Assembly (NCBI GenBank): GCA_964595785.1
Contig: CAZQRO010000089.1
Location: 1 to 7,545 of the forward strand
Source of the DNA: Bovifimicola sp964595785
GTDB lineage: Bacteria > Bacillota > Clostridia > Lachnospirales > Lachnospiraceae
Direction of reading: 5' to 3'
DNA length: 7,545 nt
Part shown: piece after piece, positions 1 to 4,824 of the stretch
Numbering within the stretch: the stretch's first letter is position 1
Layout: each line of letters begins with the position of its first letter
The notes under the pieces: model-generated
The model's input: only the letters and a program-made list of their open reading frames with translations
The model's database searches: none
Told to the model about the DNA's origin: nothing
Program-made: the position numbers and the translations under genes

Positions 1-22
1 AGAGCGCGAGACGGGACTCGAA
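1..22. repeat. Left attachment-site repeat (attL), tRNA 3'-end fragment
   Basis: This 22-bp segment is identical to 7466-7487 and diverges at the next base (T here, C in the tRNA). It holds only the last part of the tRNA-Gly sequence, from the T loop through the acceptor 3' strand, so it is not a functional tRNA. It is read as one of the two att cores left after integration. Identity could extend further left, outside the window. Confidence 0.9.
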
Positions 23-80
23 TAATACAGTGTCCTGCAAAGCCAGTAAAATGAAGGGATTGAGCACACTATCTATCTAC

Positions 81-146
81 TGTCTACAATTTGTCTACAA
101 CTTGTCTACAACGTATTTCTGAATCCAACGTAACGGGTGTCTACTA
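81..146. repeat. Left arm-type integrase binding repeats (TGTCTACAA)
   Basis: TGTCTACAA occurs exactly at 81-89, 92-100 and 103-111, giving a strict 11-bp period, about one helical turn, so the copies face the same side of the DNA. A variant, GGTGTCTACTA, lies at 136-146. The same word occurs twice near the other end (7387-7395, 7397-7405), also preceded by GG in the first copy. Repeats restricted to both ends of an integrase element, inboard of the core sites, fit arm-type sites bound by the N-terminal domain of a tyrosine recombinase. The binding role is inferred. Confidence 0.7.
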
Positions 147-231
147 TACTAATATAATTCTATTCAAATAACATAAATCTTAAGAAAAATCAAGTAGTTA
201 TCGAACACTTTATTAAGTATATTAAATTTAA

Positions 232-257
232 AAGCTACCTAAACGAATAGGTAGCTT
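232..257 (-). terminator. Intrinsic terminator of the surface-protein gene
   Basis: Perfect 9-bp arms AAGCTACCT (232-240) and AGGTAGCTT (249-257) enclose an 8-nt loop. Read on the minus strand, the hairpin runs into TTTTAAATTT, a U-rich tail. It lies 120 bp beyond the stop codon of the only minus-strand gene. On the plus strand the tail is poor in T, so the minus direction is preferred. The rest of 112-377 is AT-rich, and no further gene is visible there. Confidence 0.7.
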
Positions 258-377
258 ATTAGTTGTCACTTGTTAATTTACTTTCTAGTCTTTGTTGTAT
301 AACTCGTATTGGATTACATATCACTAATTTAAAATATATTAAAAAGAGTGTTAATATATGCTTTTGTATATGATATT

Positions 378-1400
378 CTAATTCCAGTAGTTTTTGTGCC
401 ACATGTCTCCTGCACTGTTATCTGTATTCTGGTCTACTATCGTAAAGTCATCCCAATTAAATTCATAATCATCTGATGAGCTTGTGTCGGTCTGTTGTTG
501 CTGAGAACTGCTCTGAGTGCTATCCCCTGAGGATGTCTGTGATGAAGAACTAGATGATTGGCTCTGCTGACTTGGTGTGCTTGTACTCTTCTGAGCCGGC
601 TGTGTTGATTGTAAATAATCACCATGCACATACCCCACCATACCATCTGAGTTTATTCTATACCAATTACTGTCTGTCTTACCTGTAACTGTTACTGCCT
701 CTGCATATGATAACCCACCTATTCTTGCTGAATCTACTGTAGCTTCTTGTCTGATATTTACTGTCGATATTGCATACATAGTCTCATTTAACTCTTGTAT
801 TGGCTTCTCATTTACTGTTACATTCACTGTTACACTCGCTGTATTTCCTGAGCTATCTGTAGCTGTATATGTCACCTGCTGTGTTCCTACTTGATTTGTG
901 TCTATCTGTGACACTGTAACCTGCACATTTCCATCTACGTTATCTGTTGCTGATACCCCATCTAAAAGATTTATTTGGTCACCTTGTGTTACTGCTTTAT
1001 CCGATACCCCACTAATTATTGGCATCTCTGTATCTGATACTGCTACTTTTATCTCTACTTCTACCTTACTGTTTTCCTTGTCTGTTACAACTAACTTGTC
1101 AGATACTTCTCCTAACTGATTGTAGGCTTTCTCTTCTGTTCCATCTGCAAACTTGACTGTTGTGTCTGTATCTGATACTATTGCTAGTTTTATATCACTC
1201 GCTTTGATTGGTTTTCCATACCCCACTTTAATAGCTTCAGTACTTACCAACGTTGCTGTTAACATTGTTTTCGCTGTAGTTGTCTCGTGTTCAACCTTAG
1301 ATTTATCTTTATTAGAAAATACGCATATTCCTCCTATACTTCCTACTACTAATGCTCCTACACTAACAACTACTATTATTTTTTTCTTCTTGTTTACCAT
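378..1400 (-). CDS. Membrane-anchored surface protein with Ig-like and SH3b domains
   Basis: This 340-aa protein starts with a lysine-rich N-terminus (KKKKII) and one hydrophobic segment at about 8-28. That fits a signal anchor or uncleaved signal peptide with the rest outside the cell. Residues 55-122 look like a beta-rich, Ig-like region. Residues 126-197 match the bacterial Ig-like/DUF5011 pattern, with VSATDNVDG, a GTQQVTYTATDSSGN core and a VTVNVTV end. Residues 208-263 are an SH3b domain (VNIRQEATVDS, WYRI, GYVHGDYL), a fold that commonly binds cell-wall peptides. Residues 264-310 are a Ser/Gln/Thr-rich linker, followed by an acidic, aromatic tail ending WHKNYWN. No LPXTG motif is present. 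The start is fixed by AGGAGG just upstream, and the gene has its own promoter and terminator. It runs opposite to everything else and looks less AT-rich, so it is probably cargo: adhesion, wall binding or exclusion are guesses. Confidence 0.88.
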   Translation of the reverse strand: MVNKKKKIIVVVSVGALVVGSIGGICVFSNKDKSKVEHETTTAKTMLTATLVSTEAIKVGYGKPIKASDIKLAIVSDTDTTVKFADGTEEKAYNQLGEVSDKLVVTDKENSKVEVEIKVAVSDTEMPIISGVSDKAVTQGDQINLLDGVSATDNVDGNVQVTVSQIDTNQVGTQQVTYTATDSSGNTASVTVNVTVNEKPIQELNETMYAISTVNIRQEATVDSARIGGLSYAEAVTVTGKTDSNWYRINSDGMVGYVHGDYLQSTQPAQKSTSTPSQQSQSSSSSSQTSSGDSTQSSSQQQQTDTSSSDDYEFNWDDFTIVDQNTDNSAGDMWHKNYWN

Positions 1401-1426
1401 AATTTTATCCCTCCTATATTTCTAAA

Positions 1427-1455
1427 ATTATAACACCTTTATTATTCAATTACAA
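1427..1455 (-). promoter_or_regulatory. Sigma-A-type promoter of the surface-protein gene
   Basis: On the minus strand, TTGTAA (1450-1455) and a perfect TATAAT (1427-1432) are separated by exactly 17 bp. The -10 box lies 26 bp upstream of the start codon, with AGGAGGG (1409-1415) between them. This is the best promoter in the window and suggests the gene is expressed on its own from the integrated element. Confidence 0.72.
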
Positions 1456-1655
1456 TTCTAACCTCATAATTTATTTATTCTTATTTAACCTCTTATGTTA
1501 ATTATTCCTACTTAAAAACATTTATTACATTTCATATCATAATAATTCGCAATTACATCTATTTAATTTCTACTTGTAACATAAATTAACGTTTCAAACT
1601 AATCTTTTGTTGTTTTAAGATAATCTTTTATTTCAATATGGTTTTTTAGTTTCAA
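1456..1655. other. AT-rich intergenic stretch, no gene seen
   Basis: This divergent intergenic region lies between the minus-strand surface gene and the plus-strand operon. No open frame with a ribosome binding site was found on either strand. The only recurring word is GTTTCAA, at 1591-1597 and 1649-1655, with a third copy at 1711-1717, spaced about 60 bp apart. Its meaning is unknown. No convincing plus-strand promoter was identified. Confidence 0.5.
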
Positions 1656-1697
1656 GGCAAGTCATTTTTTATTCGATATGACTTACCCTTTTTTTTT
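1656..1697 (+). terminator. Terminator-like hairpin without an upstream gene
   Basis: GGCAAGTCAT (1656-1665) pairs with ATGACTTACC (1678-1687) with one C-A mismatch, and the stem is followed by nine T residues (1689-1697). This is a textbook intrinsic terminator on the plus strand, yet no plus-strand gene precedes it inside the element. It could end a leader or small RNA, block read-through into the operon, or act as an attenuator. Confidence 0.5.
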
Positions 1698-1803
1698 GCC
1701 ATTTTTTATTGTTTCAAAATAGGTCGTTTTTTGCTTTACATAGCTTATTTTCTTAGAATAACACTTTTGGTGAGTTTTTTTTTCATATAAAAAATAGGAG
1801 TTG

Positions 1804-1822
1804 TTGATAATTAAATTATCAA
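1804..1822. promoter_or_regulatory. 19-bp palindrome, candidate operator upstream of XRE gene
   Basis: TTGATAATTAAATTATCAA is a perfect 9-1-9 inverted repeat, 54 bp upstream of the XRE start codon. Small XRE proteins bind such dyads as dimers, and autoregulatory operators are usually found here. The left half contains TTGATA, which could serve as a -35 box, but no -10 box at normal spacing was seen. The short, AT-only sequence makes chance symmetry possible. Confidence 0.4.
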
Positions 1823-1876
1823 AAAAAACACTTATGAAATGCGCATAGTAATAAGTCAAATTCAAGGAGGTAAAAA

Positions 1877-2110
1877 ATGAGAAATACTTACGAAAAAGAA
1901 ATACAGGATATGAATAATCGTATCGCACGTTTACGTTATGAAAGTGGTATGACACAGGAACATGTAGCCAATGCATTAGGTATAGATGTTCGTGTTTATA
2001 GAAGATATGAATATACCATAGGTGATTATCGCCCAATACCAAGTTACTTAATTCCAAAACTAGTCAAGATACATAAAACATCTTTTGAGTTCATTTTTGG
2101 TATGAATTAA
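1877..2110 (+). CDS. XRE-family helix-turn-helix regulator
   Basis: This 77-aa protein is a single DNA-binding domain. Residues 14-47 follow the Cro/C1 helix-turn-helix pattern: NRIARLRYESGMTQEHVANA, then LGIDVRVYRRYE as turn and recognition helix. The remainder (IPSYLIPKLVKIHKTSFEFIFG) matches the closing helices of the fold, where 'E-IFG' is typical. There is no protease or ligand domain, so it is probably a DNA-only dimeric regulator. The start is set by AAGGAGG at 1864-1870. It is the first plus-strand gene, just downstream of the 1804-1822 palindrome, and likely controls itself, the operon that follows, or both. Whether it represses or activates cannot be told from the sequence. Confidence 0.88.
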   Translation: MRNTYEKEIQDMNNRIARLRYESGMTQEHVANALGIDVRVYRRYEYTIGDYRPIPSYLIPKLVKIHKTSFEFIFGMN

Positions 2111-2155
2111 GAACCATATGACCGCCTAATCCTGGTGCTTAGTATATATTTAATT

Positions 2156-2161
2156 TATAAT
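2156..2161 (+). promoter_or_regulatory. Candidate -10 box for the 2189-4016 operon
   Basis: A perfect TATAAT lies 28 bp upstream of the ATG at 2189, in the 78-bp gap after the XRE gene. The hexamer 17 bp upstream (TGGTGC) is a poor -35 box, so the promoter may be weak or need an activator. The sequence is AT-rich, so a chance match is possible. Confidence 0.35.
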
Positions 2162-2172
2162 AGATTACATAG

Positions 2173-2183
2173 AAAGGAGGTGA
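2173..2183 (+). promoter_or_regulatory. Strong ribosome binding site that sets the 2189 start
   Basis: AAAGGAGGTGA is a full-length complement of the 16S rRNA 3' end, placed correctly for ATG 2189. This rules out an upstream in-frame GTG at 2135, which has no such site. The same 11-mer precedes the integrase start. Confidence 0.85.
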
Positions 2184-2188
2184 TTCTC

Positions 2189-2524
2189 ATGCATATAAAT
2201 AAACTAAAAATACCACTTGATATAGTTATAGATGGAGCAAATCTTATTATTTTATCAGTTGACCCATTTTACGATTATTCAAATGGTAAAAAAACAGATA
2301 AAATGATAGGTTATCGTTATACAGTTGTAAACGACAAGACGTTTGATAAACTCTCTGTCAAGATTCCATCCACCACACCTGCAATTACACAAGAACAAAT
2401 AGATAGTTCAAAAACACATGTTTTTGTAAAATTTGATAATGCAATTGCTCGTCCTTATAGGACACAAAGTGGAGATTATGAACTAAGTATAACTGCATCA
2501 GCAATATCTGTTGTAAAGAATTAG
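2189..2524 (+). CDS. Unknown 111-aa beta-rich protein, first gene of transfer/ATPase operon
   Basis: No confident family name can be given. The 111-aa protein is predicted mostly beta-stranded: LDIVIDGANLIILSVDPFYDY, then MIGYRYTVV and LSVKIPST, then HVFVKFDNAIARPYR and YELSITASAISVV. It has no cysteines, signal peptide or membrane segment. A compact all-beta cytosolic protein between a regulator and a DNA-pumping ATPase, in a rolling-circle element, could be an OB-fold-like single-stranded-DNA-binding protein. The DUF961 proteins of Tn916-type elements occupy a comparable early position. This is inference from fold guess and context only. The AAAGGAGGTGA site fixes the start at ATG 2189. It is followed after 66 bp by the membrane-protein gene, with a hairpin in between. 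Confidence 0.75.
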   Translation: MHINKLKIPLDIVIDGANLIILSVDPFYDYSNGKKTDKMIGYRYTVVNDKTFDKLSVKIPSTTPAITQEQIDSSKTHVFVKFDNAIARPYRTQSGDYELSITASAISVVKN

Positions 2525-2541
2525 TTAATTTAATTATTAAA

Positions 2542-2571
2542 AGAGAGTGCATTATGCTTTTTGCACTCTCT
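2542..2571 (+). promoter_or_regulatory. Perfect 10-bp hairpin between operon genes
   Basis: AGAGAGTGCA (2542-2551) and TGCACTCTCT (2562-2571) form a perfect stem with a 10-nt loop. No T-run follows on the plus strand (GATAAAAAAGGAGG comes next), so it is not a standard terminator. It ends 7 nt before the AAGGAGG of the next gene and could stabilise or process mRNA, weakly attenuate, or tune translation of the membrane protein. Confidence 0.55.
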
Positions 2572-2590
2572 GATAAAAAAGGAGGCAAAA

Positions 2591-3292
2591 ATGTTCAGAA
2601 AATTTTTAAATAAATTAAAAGAAGCTTATTTGTACTTAAAAAACGAATACAAAGAAAATTCAGATTCTTATATAAAAATAACATTAACTGTTATTTGTTT
2701 TTTAATATTTATTTTTGTATTGGCATTTGTGATAAAAATGTTTTTACCTTATGGCATTATTCTTTTATTTCTTTATTTTTTATATTATTGCAACAAAGAA
2801 CCAGCAGGATTTAATGATAACACACAAATTAATATAGATGGAAATATTGCAAGCAATCTTTTATTTGATGTACTTCGTGATAAAGTTGAATTATTAGATA
2901 TTGAGAAAATTAAAAATATATCAGATATAGTACCTACTGCATATCCTGTAATTCAAAATATAAATGGCTTTGTTTTTTATCGTTTTATAGTTAGATGCAA
3001 AAATGGATGTGACCTTGCAAATGATGGACTTAATAATATGTTAAATACATTAAATCAATGTATGCAACAAAAATTACAAGCAGGTTATCCAAATGTTTCA
3101 TCACCAATGTTTCGTAATCTTCCATATTTTAATGTACTTAATATAGAACCTGATTTACAGCATTATAATTGTCTACATATTGATGTTATACCAATTGTTA
3201 ATGATAATTGTTATTCTTTTGTCTATAATTCTTTAAAAATAAAATATCAGAAACCTACAAATCCACATGTTCCTTGTGATAAGGAATTTTAA
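2591..3292 (+). CDS. Two-TM membrane protein, probable partner of FtsK-like ATPase
   Basis: This 233-aa protein has a basic amphipathic start (about 1-28), two close hydrophobic segments (about 29-48 and 51-67) and a cytosolic domain of about 165 residues. The short FLPYG turn between the segments suggests a hairpin with both ends inside the cell. The soluble part holds a beta/alpha core (YPVIQNINGFVFYRFIVRCK, then helix LNNMLNTLNQCMQQKL, then LHIDVIPIVND) but no P-loop. FtsK/TcpA-type translocases carry N-terminal membrane helices, a middle domain and then the motor. Here the membrane and middle parts look like a separate polypeptide, with the motor encoded next. The stop codon lies one base before the ATPase start, so the two are probably made in fixed ratio as a complex. 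The start is set by AAGGAGG at 2579-2585; an in-frame TTG at 2561 lies in the hairpin and is unlikely. Confidence 0.8.
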   Translation: MFRKFLNKLKEAYLYLKNEYKENSDSYIKITLTVICFLIFIFVLAFVIKMFLPYGIILLFLYFLYYCNKEPAGFNDNTQINIDGNIASNLLFDVLRDKVELLDIEKIKNISDIVPTAYPVIQNINGFVFYRFIVRCKNGCDLANDGLNNMLNTLNQCMQQKLQAGYPNVSSPMFRNLPYFNVLNIEPDLQHYNCLHIDVIPIVNDNCYSFVYNSLKIKYQKPTNPHVPCDKEF

Positions 3293-3293
3293 G

Positions 3294-4016
3294 ATGGATA
3301 AAAAAATTGAACTTGTACCAGATGCTTCGCTTTTTGCATCTGGTATTACAAAATATCTTTCTTGGGAATATGAAAAATCACCAATGATGGTTATATTTGG
3401 TTCAACGGGTAGTGGTAAGACATATTTACTCAAATTATTACTAGCACGAATTGGATTATACATACCTAATTCCGAATTAATATTATGTGATTTCAAATCA
3501 GATACAGACTTTTCTTTTGCAAATAATTGTCAAAATTTTTATCGTTTTGATAAATGTATGGATGGTTTAGAACAAGCTTACAATAAATTACAGCAACGTC
3601 AACATAATGAAGATTCTAGCAAACATTTTTTTGCCCTTATATTTGATGAATGGGCGAGCTTCATTAATTACCTTGATAAAAAATCTGCTGAACACGCAAA
3701 GCAAATGCTTTCTTCTTTACTTATGCTAGGTAGGTCATTTAATATTCATGTAATTATAAGTCAACAAAGGCTAGATGCATCATATTTTAATTCGGCACGA
3801 GACAACTTCTCTGTTGTTATTGGTATGGGAGTATTGTCTAAAGAATCAGTCGAAATGATGTTTTCTGAATATAAAGATGTTATTCAAAGAAATAAACCTC
3901 AAGGTTATGGTTCTATGCTTAATGGAAATTCATTTAAGGAAATTGTTGTACCAGTAGTTCGTAATCATCAGAAAATGGAACTGTGCATACTGTCTGCAAT
4001 CAATCGTATACAGTAG
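3294..4016 (+). CDS. FtsK/HerA-like DNA-translocase ATPase
   Basis: This 240-aa protein has a single RecA-like motor domain. Walker A is GSTGSGKT (36-43, K42 T43). The Walker B strand is FFALIFDEW (112-120) with D118-E119. The block LGRSFNIHVIISQQRLDA (145-162), followed by ARDNF and LSKES, is the signature region of FtsK/SpoIIIE/TcpA-type translocases. It would pump DNA using ATP at the inner face of the membrane. It has no membrane helices and no C-terminal winged-helix gamma domain, so it is far shorter than FtsK; the preceding two-TM protein probably supplies the membrane part. ATG 3294 is chosen because AAGGA (3281-3285) is well spaced and the preceding stop (3290-3292) almost touches it. 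An in-frame ATG at 3267 has no ribosome site. It may be a transfer motor, as in actinomycete AICEs, or a coupling ATPase using a helper machine. Confidence 0.85.
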   Translation: MDKKIELVPDASLFASGITKYLSWEYEKSPMMVIFGSTGSGKTYLLKLLLARIGLYIPNSELILCDFKSDTDFSFANNCQNFYRFDKCMDGLEQAYNKLQQRQHNEDSSKHFFALIFDEWASFINYLDKKSAEHAKQMLSSLLMLGRSFNIHVIISQQRLDASYFNSARDNFSVVIGMGVLSKESVEMMFSEYKDVIQRNKPQGYGSMLNGNSFKEIVVPVVRNHQKMELCILSAINRIQ

Positions 4017-4019
4017 GAT

Positions 4020-4073
4020 AAAGAACTCTAGGCACAGCGTGGTGAAACCAAAAGCTGTGACGAAGTGTTCTTT
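4020..4073 (+). promoter_or_regulatory. Nested stem-loop upstream of the origin
   Basis: Three pairings nest here. The outer stem is AAAGAAC (4020-4026) with GTTCTTT (4067-4073). The middle stem is CACAGC (4033-4038) with GCTGTG (4054-4059). A small inner hairpin is TGGT (4040-4043) with ACCA (4047-4050) around a GAA loop. It starts 4 bp after the ATPase stop codon. It could be a weak terminator (it ends in TTTT), a single-strand origin, or part of the Rep-recognised origin. Which of these applies cannot be decided by eye. Confidence 0.6.
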
Positions 4074-4075
4074 TC

Positions 4076-4094
4076 ATCCTGTCGTAGACAGGAT
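4076..4094. repeat. Perfect 8-bp hairpin next to the origin stem-loop
   Basis: ATCCTGTC (4076-4083) and GACAGGAT (4087-4094) pair perfectly around a GTA triloop. It stands just two bases before the nonanucleotide stem-loop. A triloop cruciform this close to a nick site suggests an accessory origin structure, though a second part of a terminator is possible. Confidence 0.6.
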
Positions 4095-4096
4095 AG

Positions 4097-4124
4097 ACAT
4101 TCAGGTTATTATTACCCTGAATGT
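4097..4124 (+). other. CRESS-type double-strand replication origin (nick-site stem-loop)
   Basis: ACATTCAGG (4097-4105) and CCTGAATGT (4116-4124) form a perfect 9-bp stem. The 10-nt loop contains TATTATTAC (4107-4115), which fits NANTATTAC, the consensus of the CRESS-DNA virus nonanucleotide (geminivirus TAATATTAC, circovirus TAGTATTAC). By analogy Rep would nick between T4113 and A4114 and stay joined to the 5' end through a tyrosine. The motif lies on the same strand as the rep gene, as in circoviruses. It sits 0.7 kb upstream of a Rep with all HUH and SF3 motifs. Motif, loop placement and flanking iterons together make chance unlikely. Confidence 0.85.
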
Positions 4125-4201
4125 ATCAATGTATCACACTCGCTAATGCCTTATAAACACTGACAAAAACGAGCTTTTTACAAAATGTATCAATTGTATC
4201 A
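4123..4201 (+). repeat. GTATCA iterons, probable Rep-binding sites
   Basis: GTATCA occurs four times in two pairs: 4123-4128 and 4131-4136, then 4187-4192 and 4196-4201. The copies are usually preceded by A/T-rich bases (AATGTATCA). The first copy overlaps the right arm of the nick-site stem-loop, as circovirus hexamers abut theirs. Short tandem iterons beside the stem are the known recognition sites of CRESS Rep N-terminal domains. The second pair lies just upstream of a -10-like box, so Rep could also repress its own transcription. Confidence 0.72.
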
Positions 4202-4224
4202 TTACATTATACATAAAATTTATT

Positions 4225-4230
4225 TATAAT
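4225..4230 (+). promoter_or_regulatory. Candidate -10 box of the rep operon
   Basis: A perfect TATAAT is placed 51 bp upstream of ATG 4282. The 17-bp-spaced hexamer TTACAT (4202-4207) is a poor -35 box. It directly follows the last iteron (4196-4201), so bound Rep would cover the polymerase site. An A-run at 4248-4258 lies between this box and the start codon. Confidence 0.4.
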
Positions 4231-4281
4231 ATGCTATTTTGAGTTTTAAAAAAAAAAATTATATAAAGGAGCTAAAATAAT

Positions 4282-4761
4282 ATGGTAAAACTAAAAGAAA
4301 CAATTAATAAAAAGGAACATGAATTTACAAAAAAAATAATTGCAACAAATTCTCTTGATTCACTTATCAATAAATGCGAACTCGATTACAGACCTACGCG
4401 TCTTTCAACATTAACAGACTTACAAGAAAAACTTAATTCTTGTTTTATTGCCAATCTTTTTATGGATGATGAATTTCTTACTATTAATATATGTAGTCAT
4501 TTTTATACAGAAGATAATTCTCATATTTTCGGTCTTGAATTACTTGCAACTGATAAACCTTGTGCACATTGTGGTGATATCGTGACACATTGGTATGGTA
4601 TTAAAATTAATGCTAAATCCATTTCAATAGGATATTTTAATTGTAATAACTTCGAGCTTGTAAATGATTCTTCTTATGTTGGTGAACCTGTTTTAGAAAT
4701 TAAGGAATTAATATTAAATCGTTATCCTTATCTAATAAATTCAAGTTTTCATTTATTGTAA
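4282..4761 (+). CDS. Unknown 159-aa protein between origin and rep
   Basis: I do not recognise this protein. The N-terminus (1-55) is charged and probably helical, with KETINKKEHEFTKKII. The rest is mixed: FLTINICSHFY, a GLELLAT strand, a CAHCG motif (C94, C97) with H103 close by, and GYFNCNNFELV. One CxxC pair with a nearby histidine might hold a metal, but no second clear pair completes a zinc ribbon (C71 and C121 are possible). There is no signal peptide or membrane segment. The start is set by AAAGGAG (4265-4271). It is the first gene after the iterons and is followed by rep after 63 bp, so it is probably co-transcribed with rep. A role in replication control or copy number is plausible from position alone. 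Confidence 0.75.
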   Translation: MVKLKETINKKEHEFTKKIIATNSLDSLINKCELDYRPTRLSTLTDLQEKLNSCFIANLFMDDEFLTINICSHFYTEDNSHIFGLELLATDKPCAHCGDIVTHWYGIKINAKSISIGYFNCNNFELVNDSSYVGEPVLEIKELILNRYPYLINSSFHLL

Positions 4762-4772
4762 AACATTATCAA

Positions 4773-4812
4773 GATATGGTTAGCTCTAATAACATAGAGC
4801 TAACTCTATATC
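4773..4812 (+). promoter_or_regulatory. Hairpin directly upstream of the rep ribosome site
   Basis: GTTAGCTCT (4779-4787) and AGAGCTAAC (4796-4804) form a perfect 9-bp stem with an 8-nt loop. The flanks GATAT (4773-4777) and ATATC (4808-4812) can pair as well, past a small bulge. It ends 2 nt before GAAAGGA (4815 onward). No T-run follows, so an mRNA element controlling Rep translation is favoured over termination. A single-strand origin is an alternative. Confidence 0.55.
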
Positions 4813-4824
4813 AGAAAGGACAGT

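Noticed and set aside
1..22. Second tRNA gene at the left edge
   Set aside because: Only the T-loop-to-3'-end part is present; the sequence diverges inside the T arm, so it is an att remnant.
81..111. Short regularly spaced repeats as a CRISPR array
   Set aside because: The units are 9 bp with 2-bp spacing, with no spacers and no cas genes; copies at both ends fit integrase arm sites better.
898..1425. Two plus-strand open frames (898-1119, 1153-1425) opposite the surface-protein gene
   Set aside because: They are antisense by-products of a Ser/Thr/Val-rich coding strand, lack ribosome sites, and cover its promoter.
1683..2057. Minus-strand 124-aa open frame across the XRE gene
   Set aside because: It is rich in Tyr/Phe/His, has no ribosome site, and overlaps the well-supported XRE gene and control region.
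2135..2188. N-terminal extension of the 111-aa protein from GTG 2135
   Set aside because: The perfect AAAGGAGGTGA at 2173-2183 points to ATG 2189, and the extension would overlap that site and the -10 box.
3170..3178. TGTCTACAT inside the membrane-protein gene as another integrase site
   Set aside because: It is a single imperfect copy within coding sequence, unphased and far from the ends; chance.
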